Shown here piece after piece: positions 25,873 to 34,296 of a stretch of 37,727 nucleotides of DNA (positions within the stretch are counted from its first letter, which is position 1; each line of letters starts with the position of its first letter). Both the position numbers and the translations under genes were made by a program. The stretch comes from Bacteroidales bacterium (GTDB taxonomy: Bacteria > Bacteroidota > Bacteroidia > Bacteroidales > ML635J-15). The DNA is taken from positions 1-37,727 of the forward strand of contig JAGCNN010000311.1 in assembly GCA_017645925.1 (NCBI GenBank). The letters are read 5' to 3'. The notes under the pieces were generated by a model, which saw only the letters and a program-made list of their open reading frames with translations, ran no database searches and was not told the DNA's origin.

Positions 25873-27528
25873 CTATTTATTTAGGAAAATATTTTCCAAA
25901 ACTTTACCACTAACTATTGGCGGCGGCGGTGTTCCCAAAGCCGTTGAAACTGTTGGCGCAATATCGGTTATGTTAACCTCGCTGAAAACTTTTTGCTTCT
26001 TAACTTTCCAGCCGTACCATATCAGCGGAACATGCGTATTGCACGAATATCCGGAATTGTGATCCGTACAATATGGAATGTCTTCAATCCAACCTGGCTT
26101 CAAAGCAATCATTATATCGCCGGAACGCTTCTGATTGTAAGAGTTTTGCATTTTCACTGGCATACCTTCAACAAACACAATGTTTTGGAACTGGTTGGCT
26201 CCTATAGCGTTTGCAATGCCAGCAGAATTCATTATGAAGTCAATTATCTTTTCGCGAAATTCGTTGAGCGAAATCTGCGAATCCTCAATTAGCGACCTAT
26301 TTAGATAAATCTGTGAATTATTGAAATCTACAATCCAATCTCCATCTCCGTATAATGCTTTTAGATAAGATTTTACAAGTGCTAACATGTAGAACTGCTT
26401 GAAGTTCCCGGCAGGCATTTTCTGGTCAAGCAAGTACTGTGGCATTTCCGAAACGCCGTGGTTTGAAGTTAGATAAATAAGGCAATTGTTTTTACCTACA
26501 AGTTCTTCAACTACCTCAATAAGATGCTCCAAATCCTTGTCAAGACGCAAAAACAAGTCCTGTACTTCTATTGACTGCGGTCCGTATAATTTGCCAACTT
26601 CCTCTGATACAGAATAGTTGATAAACAAAAAATCGGTGAAATCGTCTTTGCCCAAATCTTCACCATACAAAGCTGCCACTGCCAAGTCGTTAAGCAATGT
26701 ATTGCCTTCTGGAATCATTGTCATCAACTTATAATTTCTAACTGTTTTGGTGATATTCTGGTAGTTATAAGGAAATGTCTTGTACATGCCATCAATTCCA
26801 AATTCGTATTTGCTTGAATCAGAAAGCACTTCGTTGTATTTTTCAAGCGGAAGCATTGGCTCCCATGTCCGTTCCAAATAAGTATCAGGCATTTTTCTGT
26901 CGTTTACCTCTACAACCCATTTGGGCAAAGTGCTTGTATAATAGGTGGACGTAATCCATTGTCCAGAATTTTGGTCAAACCAGTAAGCTGCATCGGCAGC
27001 ATAGCCGCCCGAAAGCACTGCTGCATATTTCGACAGCGACATGCTTATTACCTTTGATTTGCCACGGTAGAACAACTTAGCCTCGTCGCTGAAAGTTGTT
27101 GAAAGCATATTGGTCGGTGCTACGCAACCATCGGCATCCTTGGAACCGCCAACAGCAGTTTCTTTCTTTTCGGAATGTATGCAGTCGATTTTTTCGCCAG
27201 TCAACTTGTTAAACCAATAGTTTGACACTATGCCGTGACTACATGGTTCAGAGCCAGTTGCGATTGTAGCATAACCGGGTGCCGTCTGTGTAAGCGAATA
27301 ATTCAAGTTGGTATTCACGCAGTAGCTTCCGTTTACGGCAAGTTTCTTGAATCCCTTGTTTCCAAAATTATCCCAGAAACGGTCGATGTAATCTTGCCGC
27401 ATCTGTTCAACTACGATTCCAATCACTAGTTTGGGCTTGTCGGACGGTATTGACGACTCTATCTGCCCTACTGCCGACAAAGTCATCAGCATTGTTGAAA
27501 GCAATAATATACCTATTTTATTTTTCAT
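25873..27528 (-). CDS. PafA-family alkaline phosphatase homologue, probably inactive
   Basis: 551 residues from ATG 27528, with signal peptide (LLLSTMLMTLSAVGQ). The whole chain aligns with PafA-type monoesterases: LTQTAPGYATIATGSEPCSHGIVSNYW, AAYWFDQNSGQWITSTYY, YGPQSIEVQDLFLRLDKDLEHL, TSNHGVSEMP, DHNSGYSCNTHVPLIWYG. Using PafA numbering recalled from the literature, only Thr79 (Thr82 here), Asn100 (Asn103), His353 (His357) and His486 (His490) are kept; Asp38 is Glu41, Lys162 is Ser166, Arg164 is Tyr168, Asp305 is Glu309, His309 is Lys313 and Asp352 is Asn356. It therefore probably cannot bind both zinc ions. ATG 27528 opens the signal peptide; the longer frame from 27570 is rejected. Confidence 0.88.
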   Translation of the reverse strand: MKNKIGILLLSTMLMTLSAVGQIESSIPSDKPKLVIGIVVEQMRQDYIDRFWDNFGNKGFKKLAVNGSYCVNTNLNYSLTQTAPGYATIATGSEPCSHGIVSNYWFNKLTGEKIDCIHSEKKETAVGGSKDADGCVAPTNMLSTTFSDEAKLFYRGKSKVISMSLSKYAAVLSGGYAADAAYWFDQNSGQWITSTYYTSTLPKWVVEVNDRKMPDTYLERTWEPMLPLEKYNEVLSDSSKYEFGIDGMYKTFPYNYQNITKTVRNYKLMTMIPEGNTLLNDLAVAALYGEDLGKDDFTDFLFINYSVSEEVGKLYGPQSIEVQDLFLRLDKDLEHLIEVVEELVGKNNCLIYLTSNHGVSEMPQYLLDQKMPAGNFKQFYMLALVKSYLKALYGDGDWIVDFNNSQIYLNRSLIEDSQISLNEFREKIIDFIMNSAGIANAIGANQFQNIVFVEGMPVKMQNSYNQKRSGDIMIALKPGWIEDIPYCTDHNSGYSCNTHVPLIWYGWKVKKQKVFSEVNITDIAPTVSTALGTPPPPIVSGKVLENIFLNK

Positions 27529-27532
27529 AATG

Positions 27533-27540
27533 CGAATATA
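27533..27540 (-). promoter_or_regulatory. -7 element of the PafA-like gene
   Basis: TATATTCG on the minus strand (one mismatch to TAnnTTTG) ends only four bases before the ATG, so the message would be leaderless or nearly so. No good -33 element. Confidence 0.35.
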
Positions 27541-27677
27541 GTTTATTGCCACCAACCGACTAAAATGCATAAACGTATTTTTTTAACAACATCGTGTTAT
27601 AAAAGGTCAAAATATCACAAAAAAGCCATTTTAAGTTAAAAAAGTGTTAAGAATAATTAAAAAAAAGAAAGTATTTT

Positions 27678-27685
27678 TAAATTTG
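27678..27685 (+). promoter_or_regulatory. -7 element of the RprX-like kinase gene
   Basis: TAAATTTG ends five bases before ATG 27691, a full match to TAnnTTTG; no TTTG at the -33 spacing. Start of transcription would fall on or next to the ATG. Confidence 0.45.
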
Positions 27686-27690
27686 CAGAC

Positions 27691-29208
27691 ATGAAAAAGA
27701 AGAAAGTTGTATCGTGGAGCATAGTAATGTTGTCGGTTTCGATGATAGTGCTCATTATGCTTCAGGTCAGCCACATAACATCATCGTACAAAAAGTCGGC
27801 GGAAATAACCGAAAGGGCTTTGAATGAAGCTATCAATCAGACTATCATAACATTACAAAAGCAGGAAGTTGCCATTTTCGTGTACGACAAATTCAAGGTT
27901 CAAGATGCAGGGAAAAACGATGCAAGGCCAGACAAGGTTCGTATCAATTCGACAATGACCTCGTATTTCGATGAAGAAAACATTCCAACCAATGTAATCA
28001 AAACTTCAGACAAACATTCCTACTCCATTAAAAACGAAGATGTTGAAGCAATAGAAGCATACTATCTTGGACAGCTTTCCGACCCAAGTTCGCAATTCAA
28101 CAAACTGGCAATACAACTTGAAGCCGAATTTACTTGCAGGCAGCTACCTATTGAAAAAAGGTTCGATGCAGAAACCATTGAACGCGTTCTTAGCCGCACA
28201 CTTACTTCTTTTGGCATTGACATGAACTTTGAGTTTGCCATAATTGATGACATCAGCATGGAAACTAAGTTAGCATCCAAGAACTTCGACATCAGCAGGT
28301 TGGACAAATGCTACAAGTACAACATGACGCCGGGAAATGTCATGGAAAACCCCAACCTTTTCGTTGTTGACTTCCCGTCCAAGAAAAATGCAATCTTTGC
28401 TTCAATATACTCGCAGGTAATAGTTTCGCTGCTTATCTCAATACTTTTCATAGTTACTTTCTGCGTTGCAATATTCACAATATTAAAGCAGAAGAAACTC
28501 AATGCCATCAAGACCGATTTCGTGAACAACATGACTCACGAGTTCAAAACGCCAATCGCAACAATAAAGCTTGCAGCTACAGCAATAAAAAGTCCGCAAG
28601 TGATTGAAAACAAGGAGACAATATCAGGAATGGCGGAAGTTATCCTTCAGGAGACATCAAGAATGACACAGCATGTTGAACAGGTGCTGCAGATTGCCAC
28701 CCTTGACCGTAACGGACTGAAACTCAATCTTACCGACGAAGATGCAAATGCATTCGTAAGGGATGTTGCAGGAACAATGTCGCTGCAAGTGACGCAAAAA
28801 GGCGGTTCCCTGCAAATTGAAACCTGCGACGGTGAAGTCCACATACAAATGGACACTGTGCTTATGACCACTGTCCTTATAAACCTGATTGACAATGCAA
28901 TAAAATACACAAAAGATGCTCCCGAAATACATGTAAGCACCTACACCAAAGGCGACAGATTCTTCTTCGCAGTAAAGGACAACGGCATAGGAATGTCAAA
29001 AGATGCACAGACGAAAGTATTCGACAGATTCTATCGTGCGCACACTGGCAACACCCACAATGTCAAGGGGTTTGGTTTAGGACTGAACTACGCCAAGGAA
29101 ATAGTGCTTGCACATCACGGCCTTATAACGGTGAGCAGCACCGAAGGCAAAGGAAGCACATTTACAGTAAGTTTACCATTAACACTAAAAGACATAAATT
29201 ATGAGTAA
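27691..29208 (+). CDS. rprX: sensor histidine kinase, RprX-like
   Basis: 505-residue membrane kinase. Two membrane segments (about 9-25 and 247-267, the second SLLISILFIVTFCVAIFTIL) bracket a periplasmic sensor domain of about 220 residues with no recognised family. The HisKA domain follows with His283 in FVNNMTHEFKTPIATI, then HATPase motifs: LINLIDNAIKYTK (N box), VKDNGIGMSKDAQTKVFDRFYR (G1/F), KGFGLGLNYAKEIV (G2). The gene overlaps the response regulator gene by 8 bases. The regulator partner closely recalls RprY of Bacteroides, hence the symbol; the sensed signal is unknown. Confidence 0.85.
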   Translation: MKKKKVVSWSIVMLSVSMIVLIMLQVSHITSSYKKSAEITERALNEAINQTIITLQKQEVAIFVYDKFKVQDAGKNDARPDKVRINSTMTSYFDEENIPTNVIKTSDKHSYSIKNEDVEAIEAYYLGQLSDPSSQFNKLAIQLEAEFTCRQLPIEKRFDAETIERVLSRTLTSFGIDMNFEFAIIDDISMETKLASKNFDISRLDKCYKYNMTPGNVMENPNLFVVDFPSKKNAIFASIYSQVIVSLLISILFIVTFCVAIFTILKQKKLNAIKTDFVNNMTHEFKTPIATIKLAATAIKSPQVIENKETISGMAEVILQETSRMTQHVEQVLQIATLDRNGLKLNLTDEDANAFVRDVAGTMSLQVTQKGGSLQIETCDGEVHIQMDTVLMTTVLINLIDNAIKYTKDAPEIHVSTYTKGDRFFFAVKDNGIGMSKDAQTKVFDRFYRAHTGNTHNVKGFGLGLNYAKEIVLAHHGLITVSSTEGKGSTFTVSLPLTLKDINYE

Positions 29209-29890
29209 GGAAAAATTATTATTGGTTGAGGACGATGTAAACTTTGGCTTTGTGCTAAAGTCGTACCTTGAAATGAACGACTTCTATGTTACCCTCATAA
29301 CAGACGGCAAGGACGCAGTAAACGCCTTCCTGTCGCGCGAATACCACCTCTGCATACTTGATGTGATGCTGCCGAATGTTGACGGCTTCACCATAGCAAA
29401 AGAAATCAAGAGAAGAAGTCCGAGCTGTCCTGTTATTTTCCTGACAGCACGCTCTCTGAAGGAAGACATTATGGAAGGTTTCCGCATTGGTGCTGACGAC
29501 TACCTCACAAAACCGTTTGAGTCAGATGTTTTATTAATGAAAATCAGGGCGATATTGCGTCGCAACTTCGACATTAAGCCAGGCATCAGCGATGTGGTAA
29601 CAATTGGCAAGTACAAGTTCAACACCAAGATTCGTTCGCTGACGAGCGTTGACGAGGAATACAGGCTCACACCACGCGAAGCCGACTTGCTTAAAGCATT
29701 GTACATCAACAAGAACAATGTACTTGACCGTAACGAGGCATTGAAGAAAATCTGGGGCGACGACAACTATTTCAACGCCAGAAGCATGGATGTTTACATC
29801 ACGAAGCTAAGAAAATACTTCAAGAACGATGATTCTGTCCAGATTGACAACATTCATGGCAGCGGATTCATTTTGGTTGTAAAGGAATAG
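29201..29890 (+). CDS. rprY: OmpR-family response regulator, RprY-like
   Basis: 229 residues: receiver (acidic LVEDD; Asp54 in CILDVMLPN; Lys in YLTKPFE) and winged-helix DNA-binding domain (about 135-229; RLTPREADLLKAL, DDNYFNARSMDVYITKLRKY, NIHGSGFILV). The DDNYFNARSMDVYITKLRK stretch is as I recall the Bacteroides and Porphyromonas RprY sequence. RprY regulates stress- and iron/sodium-related genes in those species; here the targets are unknown. Starts within the last bases of the kinase gene (ATGAGTAA overlap). Confidence 0.85.
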   Translation: MSKEKLLLVEDDVNFGFVLKSYLEMNDFYVTLITDGKDAVNAFLSREYHLCILDVMLPNVDGFTIAKEIKRRSPSCPVIFLTARSLKEDIMEGFRIGADDYLTKPFESDVLLMKIRAILRRNFDIKPGISDVVTIGKYKFNTKIRSLTSVDEEYRLTPREADLLKALYINKNNVLDRNEALKKIWGDDNYFNARSMDVYITKLRKYFKNDDSVQIDNIHGSGFILVVKE

Positions 29891-29918
29891 TCCCGAAACT
29901 TTAATTTCTATCATTTGG

Positions 29919-29943
29919 CATTAAGACCGTACAGGTCTTAATG
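29919..29943. terminator. hairpin between convergent genes
   Basis: CATTAAGACC (29919-29928) pairs with GGTCTTAATG (29934-29943) around a five-base loop, between the RprY-like gene and the FtsA-like gene. The stem is perfect; a moderate T-rich tail follows on the plus strand. Confidence 0.6.
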
Positions 29944-29996
29944 TCATTATTTATGTTTGGAACAAACAAAACACAGGCTAAAATTTCAACATTCCC

Positions 29997-31214
29997 CTAC
30001 TCCAACATCAGCGAATTGATTTTGTCGCGCGACTGATACAGCTTGCTCATAATGCTGTCAACCCATGCTGGCTTCAAGTTTTTTACAATGTCGTGATTGT
30101 CTGATGGTTCTGCCGTTGTGGTCTCATTTGCAGAAACAACATTTACTGCCTTTGCTTCTGTCTTCTCCTCTGCTACAGGTTCTGCCACCAAAGTTTCCGA
30201 ATATGAGTTATCTGCCAAAACATTGAAAAGCGAATCAAGGTTCTTGTTGGAAACGGAATTGAAACAATTGCAGTCGAAGTTGGTCATCATCTGGAATAGA
30301 ACATGAGCGTCAACAACCGGCATTCCCTTGAAAACAACTTCTTTGATTTCGTAGTCCTTAATTTCTGCGTAGAGCATGGAAAACTGCTTTTTCAAAATAT
30401 CCTGAATCTCGTATGAAATATCGGTCAACTTTACATTTTTCCTAATCTCATCAAAAACAGGCACAGCAATCTGATAATGTACAAACTGCTGAGGTACAGA
30501 AACAAAGCCGTACATTTCAACGAGTGTACGGCAATTGTTGTACGAAAGACCGAACACATTGCTCAATCTGCGAACTACATCGAAAAGTCCAAACTGCAAA
30601 TTTATGATACGTCTGATATGCCCCCCGCTGAATATGCAAATTTCTGTAACCCTATCAAAAATAGAAACTATTGCATTGTTTCCACAGTAAGACTTTGATG
30701 CACTGTTGTACAAATGAGTATCAGGAACAACCGAAACGACCTCGATGCCCAGTTGCGAAAGCTGCGACACAAGCGATGAAAGCCGATGCGAGTCCCAATA
30801 GAGAAAGGTCTTGCGTTTCAGGTATTTGCGAAGCAATGGAATCTCCTCCAACCTCTTGCACGACTTGCCCTCGCACTCGTAGTCGGTGTTAACCTCAAAA
30901 TACGAAGTTGTATCGGTATCGCAAACTGATGAAAGAGGCGATGAAAAATTCCTTATCTTGTACTTTTCTCCTTTCATCGAACGAGCACCGGGAACAACTT
31001 GCTCACCATAATTATAATATATGCTCGGCAATACCAATTTTACCGTTGATACATTATTCTCGCAATTCTTTGCAAAACTGCTTATAACTGCGGCTACATA
31101 TTCTTCAAAATTGTTGTAGTCGTCAATACAGAAAACCTTCTTTAAAGACTTTCCTTCTTTTGGAAAAAACTCAATGCTTGTTTCCGATACCAATACAAAT
31201 GCTTCGTTTTTCAT
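29997..31214 (-). CDS. divergent FtsA/PilM-like actin-fold protein
   Basis: 405-residue cytosolic protein with no membrane segment. The central part recalls the actin-like ATPase of FtsA/PilM: NAIVSIFDRVTEICIFSGGHIRRIINLQFGLFDVVRRL corresponds to the FtsA segment with a 'phosphate 2' loop followed by 'F-x-x-G-x-x-x-x-x-x-x-x-x-G-G-x-x-x-T-x-D-I', then LVEMYGFVSVP, as in the 'A-E-x-L-K-x-x-Y-G' helix; and KEVVFKGMPVVDAHVLF stands where the final 'G-I-V-L-T-G-G-G' loop lies. The canonical nucleotide-binding glycines are poorly kept. The C-terminal ~80 residues are a Glu/Val/Ala-rich linker and a helix (WVDSIMSKLYQSRDKINSL) that could reach a partner, as the FtsA tail reaches membranes. Faces a HTH gene across a 236-base divergent gap. 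The fold call is inference. Confidence 0.55.
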   Translation of the reverse strand: MKNEAFVLVSETSIEFFPKEGKSLKKVFCIDDYNNFEEYVAAVISSFAKNCENNVSTVKLVLPSIYYNYGEQVVPGARSMKGEKYKIRNFSSPLSSVCDTDTTSYFEVNTDYECEGKSCKRLEEIPLLRKYLKRKTFLYWDSHRLSSLVSQLSQLGIEVVSVVPDTHLYNSASKSYCGNNAIVSIFDRVTEICIFSGGHIRRIINLQFGLFDVVRRLSNVFGLSYNNCRTLVEMYGFVSVPQQFVHYQIAVPVFDEIRKNVKLTDISYEIQDILKKQFSMLYAEIKDYEIKEVVFKGMPVVDAHVLFQMMTNFDCNCFNSVSNKNLDSLFNVLADNSYSETLVAEPVAEEKTEAKAVNVVSANETTTAEPSDNHDIVKNLKPAWVDSIMSKLYQSRDKINSLMLE

Positions 31215-31301
31215 CTCTTTTAATTTTAAAATTTAACTTAACTTTATTCCATTTTCTTTAAATTCCATTATTGTCAACTAGAATATCAATTTTTACGCTC
31301 G

Positions 31302-31333
31302 CAAAAATACAGCTATAATTTACTATGACACAA
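31302..31333 (-). promoter_or_regulatory. promoter of the FtsA-like gene
   Basis: On the minus strand TTG (plus 31331-31333) and TATTTTTG (plus 31302-31309), 21 bases apart. Expected leader of about 80 bases to the ATG at 31214. Confidence 0.55.
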
Positions 31334-31392
31334 TGTTTTAATCAAAATATATTTAACTTTAAGCACTTTTTTGCTTAAAAGTTGCAATTTAA

Positions 31393-31424
31393 TTTGGTTA
31401 AATGATTTTAATTTAGTTAATTTG
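31393..31424 (+). promoter_or_regulatory. promoter of the HTH-protein/yidD operon
   Basis: TTTG at 31393-31396 and TTAATTTG at 31417-31424 (one mismatch to TAnnTTTG), 20 bases apart, 26 bases before the ATG. Divergent from the FtsA-like promoter. Confidence 0.5.
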
Positions 31425-31450
31425 CACCCAAAACAAAAAGTTAAATTTAA

Positions 31451-32533
31451 ATGGACTTAAAACGCACAACCTACACCAGTGAGATAATGCTTCTGATAGC
31501 GAAGACATTGTCGGTGCATAATGTTTCGTGCGTTCACCAGACAACCAACGGAATTGTAAAGTCGTGGCTTGACGAAAACCTTCAAGTGCATGACGATGGA
31601 AAAGTTTCTATAGATGACGTTAACCGAAGGAAGACTCCGACTACAAAGCGCACATCGTGGGAAACTACCAGCAACCGCGACAGCATGTTGTTCGAAGACC
31701 AGAGTCTTACTCTCTGCCTAAGGATACCATCGCCAATTGACAATCAATACGACATTTATTTTGCGACCATCCGCCCTACCCTCGGCAGCCTCAGCCTTAT
31801 GGTTAGCGACCACCACGAGACGCAGGTGTCGATTCGCGACAAGGAAATAATTGCTACCATTTGCTATAATTCGTGCATGGCTCTTATTAGCATATTGAAA
31901 CAGAAAGATGAGAAAACGCAAATGCTATTGGACTACATCAAGCACAAGGACAGAACCATATCGGAACTGAAGCGCCAAAATGAAATTCCATTTGACAGGA
32001 CTATGAAGCTTGTCAGGGAAAAACTGTTTGCATTAGGAAGAAAATATGGAAAGGAATTTTTGCTGTCAAAAGATGCAGAAGCCATGGTATGCGAATATGT
32101 CGGTGCTGATATTTCGCCATTGCTGAATGCATTGGAAGTGGCGGTAAGCACAAAGGTTGATGTATATGGCAATTCACAGATCACACTAAACGATGACGAC
32201 ATCTGGATAGTGCATAACAATCAAGCGGAAACAGAATCTGCTCGTCCAGAAAACGTAATTGAAAAGAGACATGCGAAATACATCGCCTACCTTGAGCGCA
32301 TTGAAGATGCATTCGTTGCAACTGTAGAAAGTGGAGAAAGGCCAACGGCTGTCAATGTCGCCAAGAAACTCGGCATTTCGTCTGCATCTATAACAATGTG
32401 GTTTAACAAACATTCCGAAGATGCAAGGCGTCTCTGCGAAGAAGATGTGAACCTGTGCAAAAATTCACGTCTCAATTTTGAACCATTGAAAGAAGCCATA
32501 GCAGGACGGAAAAACAAGTCAAATACAGCATAA
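31451..32533 (+). CDS. HTH protein with NtrC-like central tail, unknown function
   Basis: 360 residues, cytosolic, no membrane helix. The N-terminal ~150 residues are beta-rich without a known motif (YDIYFATIRPTLGSLSLMVSD). A coiled coil follows (about 150-190). Then DAEAMVCEYVGADISPLLNALEVAVSTKVDVYGNSQITLNDDDIWI, which runs like the end of sigma-54 activator AAA domains ('y-x-W-P-G-N-v-R-E-L-x-N-x-i-e-r-A-v-v-x-x-x-x-x-x-I-x-x-e-d-L'). The C-terminal part has a helix-turn-helix, AVNVAKKLGISSASITMWFNKH. No ATPase Walker motifs precede it, so it is not a full activator. Its stop overlaps the yidD start by one base; it faces the FtsA-like gene. Not recognised as a named family. Confidence 0.65.
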   Translation: MDLKRTTYTSEIMLLIAKTLSVHNVSCVHQTTNGIVKSWLDENLQVHDDGKVSIDDVNRRKTPTTKRTSWETTSNRDSMLFEDQSLTLCLRIPSPIDNQYDIYFATIRPTLGSLSLMVSDHHETQVSIRDKEIIATICYNSCMALISILKQKDEKTQMLLDYIKHKDRTISELKRQNEIPFDRTMKLVREKLFALGRKYGKEFLLSKDAEAMVCEYVGADISPLLNALEVAVSTKVDVYGNSQITLNDDDIWIVHNNQAETESARPENVIEKRHAKYIAYLERIEDAFVATVESGERPTAVNVAKKLGISSASITMWFNKHSEDARRLCEEDVNLCKNSRLNFEPLKEAIAGRKNKSNTA

Positions 32534-32820
32534 TGGCTATTTTGAGAAAAATACTGATATTTCCATTTGTTGCGATTATACAGTTGTACCGCAAATTAAT
32601 ATCTCCTCTCCTACCCGCTTCGTGCCGCTACGTACCAACATGTTCGGCATACGGACTAGAAGCTTTCCGCAAGCATGGACTATTGAAAGGATTTTTTCTA
32701 ACTACAAGGCGTGTGCTTAGTTGCAACCCTTGGGGAGGCAGCGGATATGACCCCGTTCCCGACGAATGTACATGGAAATACGTGTTTGGAAAACGCGACA
32801 AAAAAGAAAACAAGGAATAG
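32533..32820 (+). CDS. yidD: membrane protein insertion efficiency factor YidD
   Basis: 95-residue protein of the YidD family, an inner-membrane-associated factor that helps YidC insert proteins. Signature residues: LYRKLISPLLPASCRYVPTCSAYGLEAFRKHGLLKG, then GGSGYDPVP, which holds the usual 'G-G-x-G-x-D-P-V-P'. It is not beside rnpA/yidC here but overlaps an HTH gene by one base; yidC is near the other end of the window (1396-3360). Confidence 0.95.
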   Translation: MAILRKILIFPFVAIIQLYRKLISPLLPASCRYVPTCSAYGLEAFRKHGLLKGFFLTTRRVLSCNPWGGSGYDPVPDECTWKYVFGKRDKKENKE

Positions 32821-32821
32821 C

Positions 32822-33877
32822 CTACACCTTGCCGGTGAGCTTTTTCCAGTGGCATTCCATTATTTCACCCGAATCAATAGTGTGCAAATGCATTGCTCCA
32901 CCTAGACAATTCTTATACTCTCTGCACTCAGCACAAATGCCACATTTCATCCAGTCCCTATTGCGGAAAACCTCAAACTTGTTGTCCCACACATCAAGGA
33001 AATCATCGGTATAGATGTTTCCCTGTGCAAAACGCCTGTCGATGTTGGGACAAGCAGAAATTGAACCATCGGCAAGCACCGATCCTATGTTTATGCCTGC
33101 ACGACAGAAATAATGCCAGTCGCGAACCTTGCGGTCGTACTTTCCAAGATAAGCCTCGCAACTGAACTTTGCATCAATCCTCCCCTCCTTGCGCGTAGCA
33201 ACTATAAAGTCCATAAGTTGCTTCAACTGAGAGCCATCTAGCCTCAAGCCATCGTCGGTAGCCGCCCTGCCAATCGGCGCAATGGTGAAAAAACGCCACG
33301 CCTTCACCTTATGCTCAATCAGAATCTGCTTCATTTCGCCCAACTGACCTAAATTCATCGGGCTTACGCAGGTAACAATGTCGTAGGTCGGCAGGTTTTT
33401 CTCATTGGCAATCAAATCAATGGCATTCATCGCACGGTCGAAACTGCCAGTGCGCTTGCGGAAAGCATCATGGGTTTCGCGCAAACCGTCGAGACTGACC
33501 GTTATGCTGCACATTCCTGCCGACATAAGCCGGCGATGCATAGCCGAATCGTAGGCAAAACCATTAGTGACAATGCTCCACGGAAATCCGTGTCGGCGCA
33601 ACTCGCGTCCACATTCGGCAAGGTCGGAACGGACAAGCGGCTCGCCACCGGTAATGACAATAAACACAGAGTTTCGCTGATAGCGTTTCTCCAAAGGCAA
33701 AATCGCCTTCAGAAAATCCTCGAACGGCATATCCTTCAATGCCGACGAAGCAGTACAATCCGAACCGCAGTGACGGCAATTCAGGTTGCAACGCTGAGTA
33801 CATTCCCAGAAAAGGTAGTTTAGTTCGTGAAGCTGGGTTTCCTTCCTGCGGAAATAGTTGTGAAATGCCTGAAGCAT
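32822..33877 (-). CDS. radical SAM/SPASM enzyme of the rSAM/lipoprotein type
   Basis: 351-residue iron-sulfur enzyme. The radical SAM Cx3Cx2C motif is Cys30, Cys34 and Cys37 within CTQRCNLNCRHC, followed by VITGGEP and the SPASM region: YFCRAGINIGSVLADGSISACPNI, then GICAECREYKNCLGGAMHLH and a final MECHWKK, giving seven or so Cys ligands for auxiliary clusters. Such enzymes modify peptides or proteins. The gene lies 3 bases after the stop of a small lipoprotein gene, and the pair agrees with the family pair known as the rSAM/lipoprotein system (TIGR04133 with TIGR04134, from memory). It ends 2 bases from the convergent yidD. The product has not been shown experimentally, as far as I know. 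Confidence 0.92.
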   Translation of the reverse strand: MLQAFHNYFRRKETQLHELNYLFWECTQRCNLNCRHCGSDCTASSALKDMPFEDFLKAILPLEKRYQRNSVFIVITGGEPLVRSDLAECGRELRRHGFPWSIVTNGFAYDSAMHRRLMSAGMCSITVSLDGLRETHDAFRKRTGSFDRAMNAIDLIANEKNLPTYDIVTCVSPMNLGQLGEMKQILIEHKVKAWRFFTIAPIGRAATDDGLRLDGSQLKQLMDFIVATRKEGRIDAKFSCEAYLGKYDRKVRDWHYFCRAGINIGSVLADGSISACPNIDRRFAQGNIYTDDFLDVWDNKFEVFRNRDWMKCGICAECREYKNCLGGAMHLHTIDSGEIMECHWKKLTGKV

Positions 33878-33880
33878 AGG

Positions 33881-34267
33881 CTATTTTGCAGCAAGCGAGA
33901 TGTTAATGTCGGAAAAGTTGGAATCAATTAGCGTGTCGAGCTGTGCGTAACGGTCCAAGGAATCCGAAAAATTAAGGTTGTAGCCATCTTCGCTATCATT
34001 ATAGACCATAAATGACAAGCTGAACTGACCGTTTTCGTCTGAAACTGCAACTTCATCGGATATGTCGGCAGAGACATAAATTCCCGACAGAGGCTGAGCC
34101 GAAGCACTGTCGGTAACCACGCCCGACATCTTCACCTCATAACTGAAGCTCTCTTCGTTGCGATAGTTTGGTGTTCCGTAGCAAGCCTGCATAATGAACA
34201 TCACCGAAGTAAAAGCCGAAGCCTGCAACAGACCGCGTACCCATTTATAAGTCCTATTTTTAGCCAT
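33881..34267 (-). CDS. small lipoprotein, candidate substrate or partner of the radical SAM enzyme
   Basis: From ATG 34267 it is 128 residues: basic N-terminus (MAKNRTYKWVRG), hydrophobic run, FIMQAC lipobox (Cys29), immediately followed by the YGTP residues characteristic of this lipoprotein family as I recall it, then a carboxypeptidase-regulatory-like beta sandwich (about 45-90; KMSGVVTDSASAQPLSGIYVSA, SDENGQFSLSF). The tail is Ser/Asp-rich. Linkage to the downstream radical SAM gene (3 bases) makes it the likely substrate or delivery partner; no modification site can be named. The longer start at 34363 lies upstream of the predicted promoter and is rejected. Confidence 0.85.
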   Translation of the reverse strand: MAKNRTYKWVRGLLQASAFTSVMFIMQACYGTPNYRNEESFSYEVKMSGVVTDSASAQPLSGIYVSADISDEVAVSDENGQFSLSFMVYNDSEDGYNLNFSDSLDRYAQLDTLIDSNFSDINISLAAK

Positions 34268-34296
34268 AACTATTTGTCGTTTGTATAATTTGGGGA

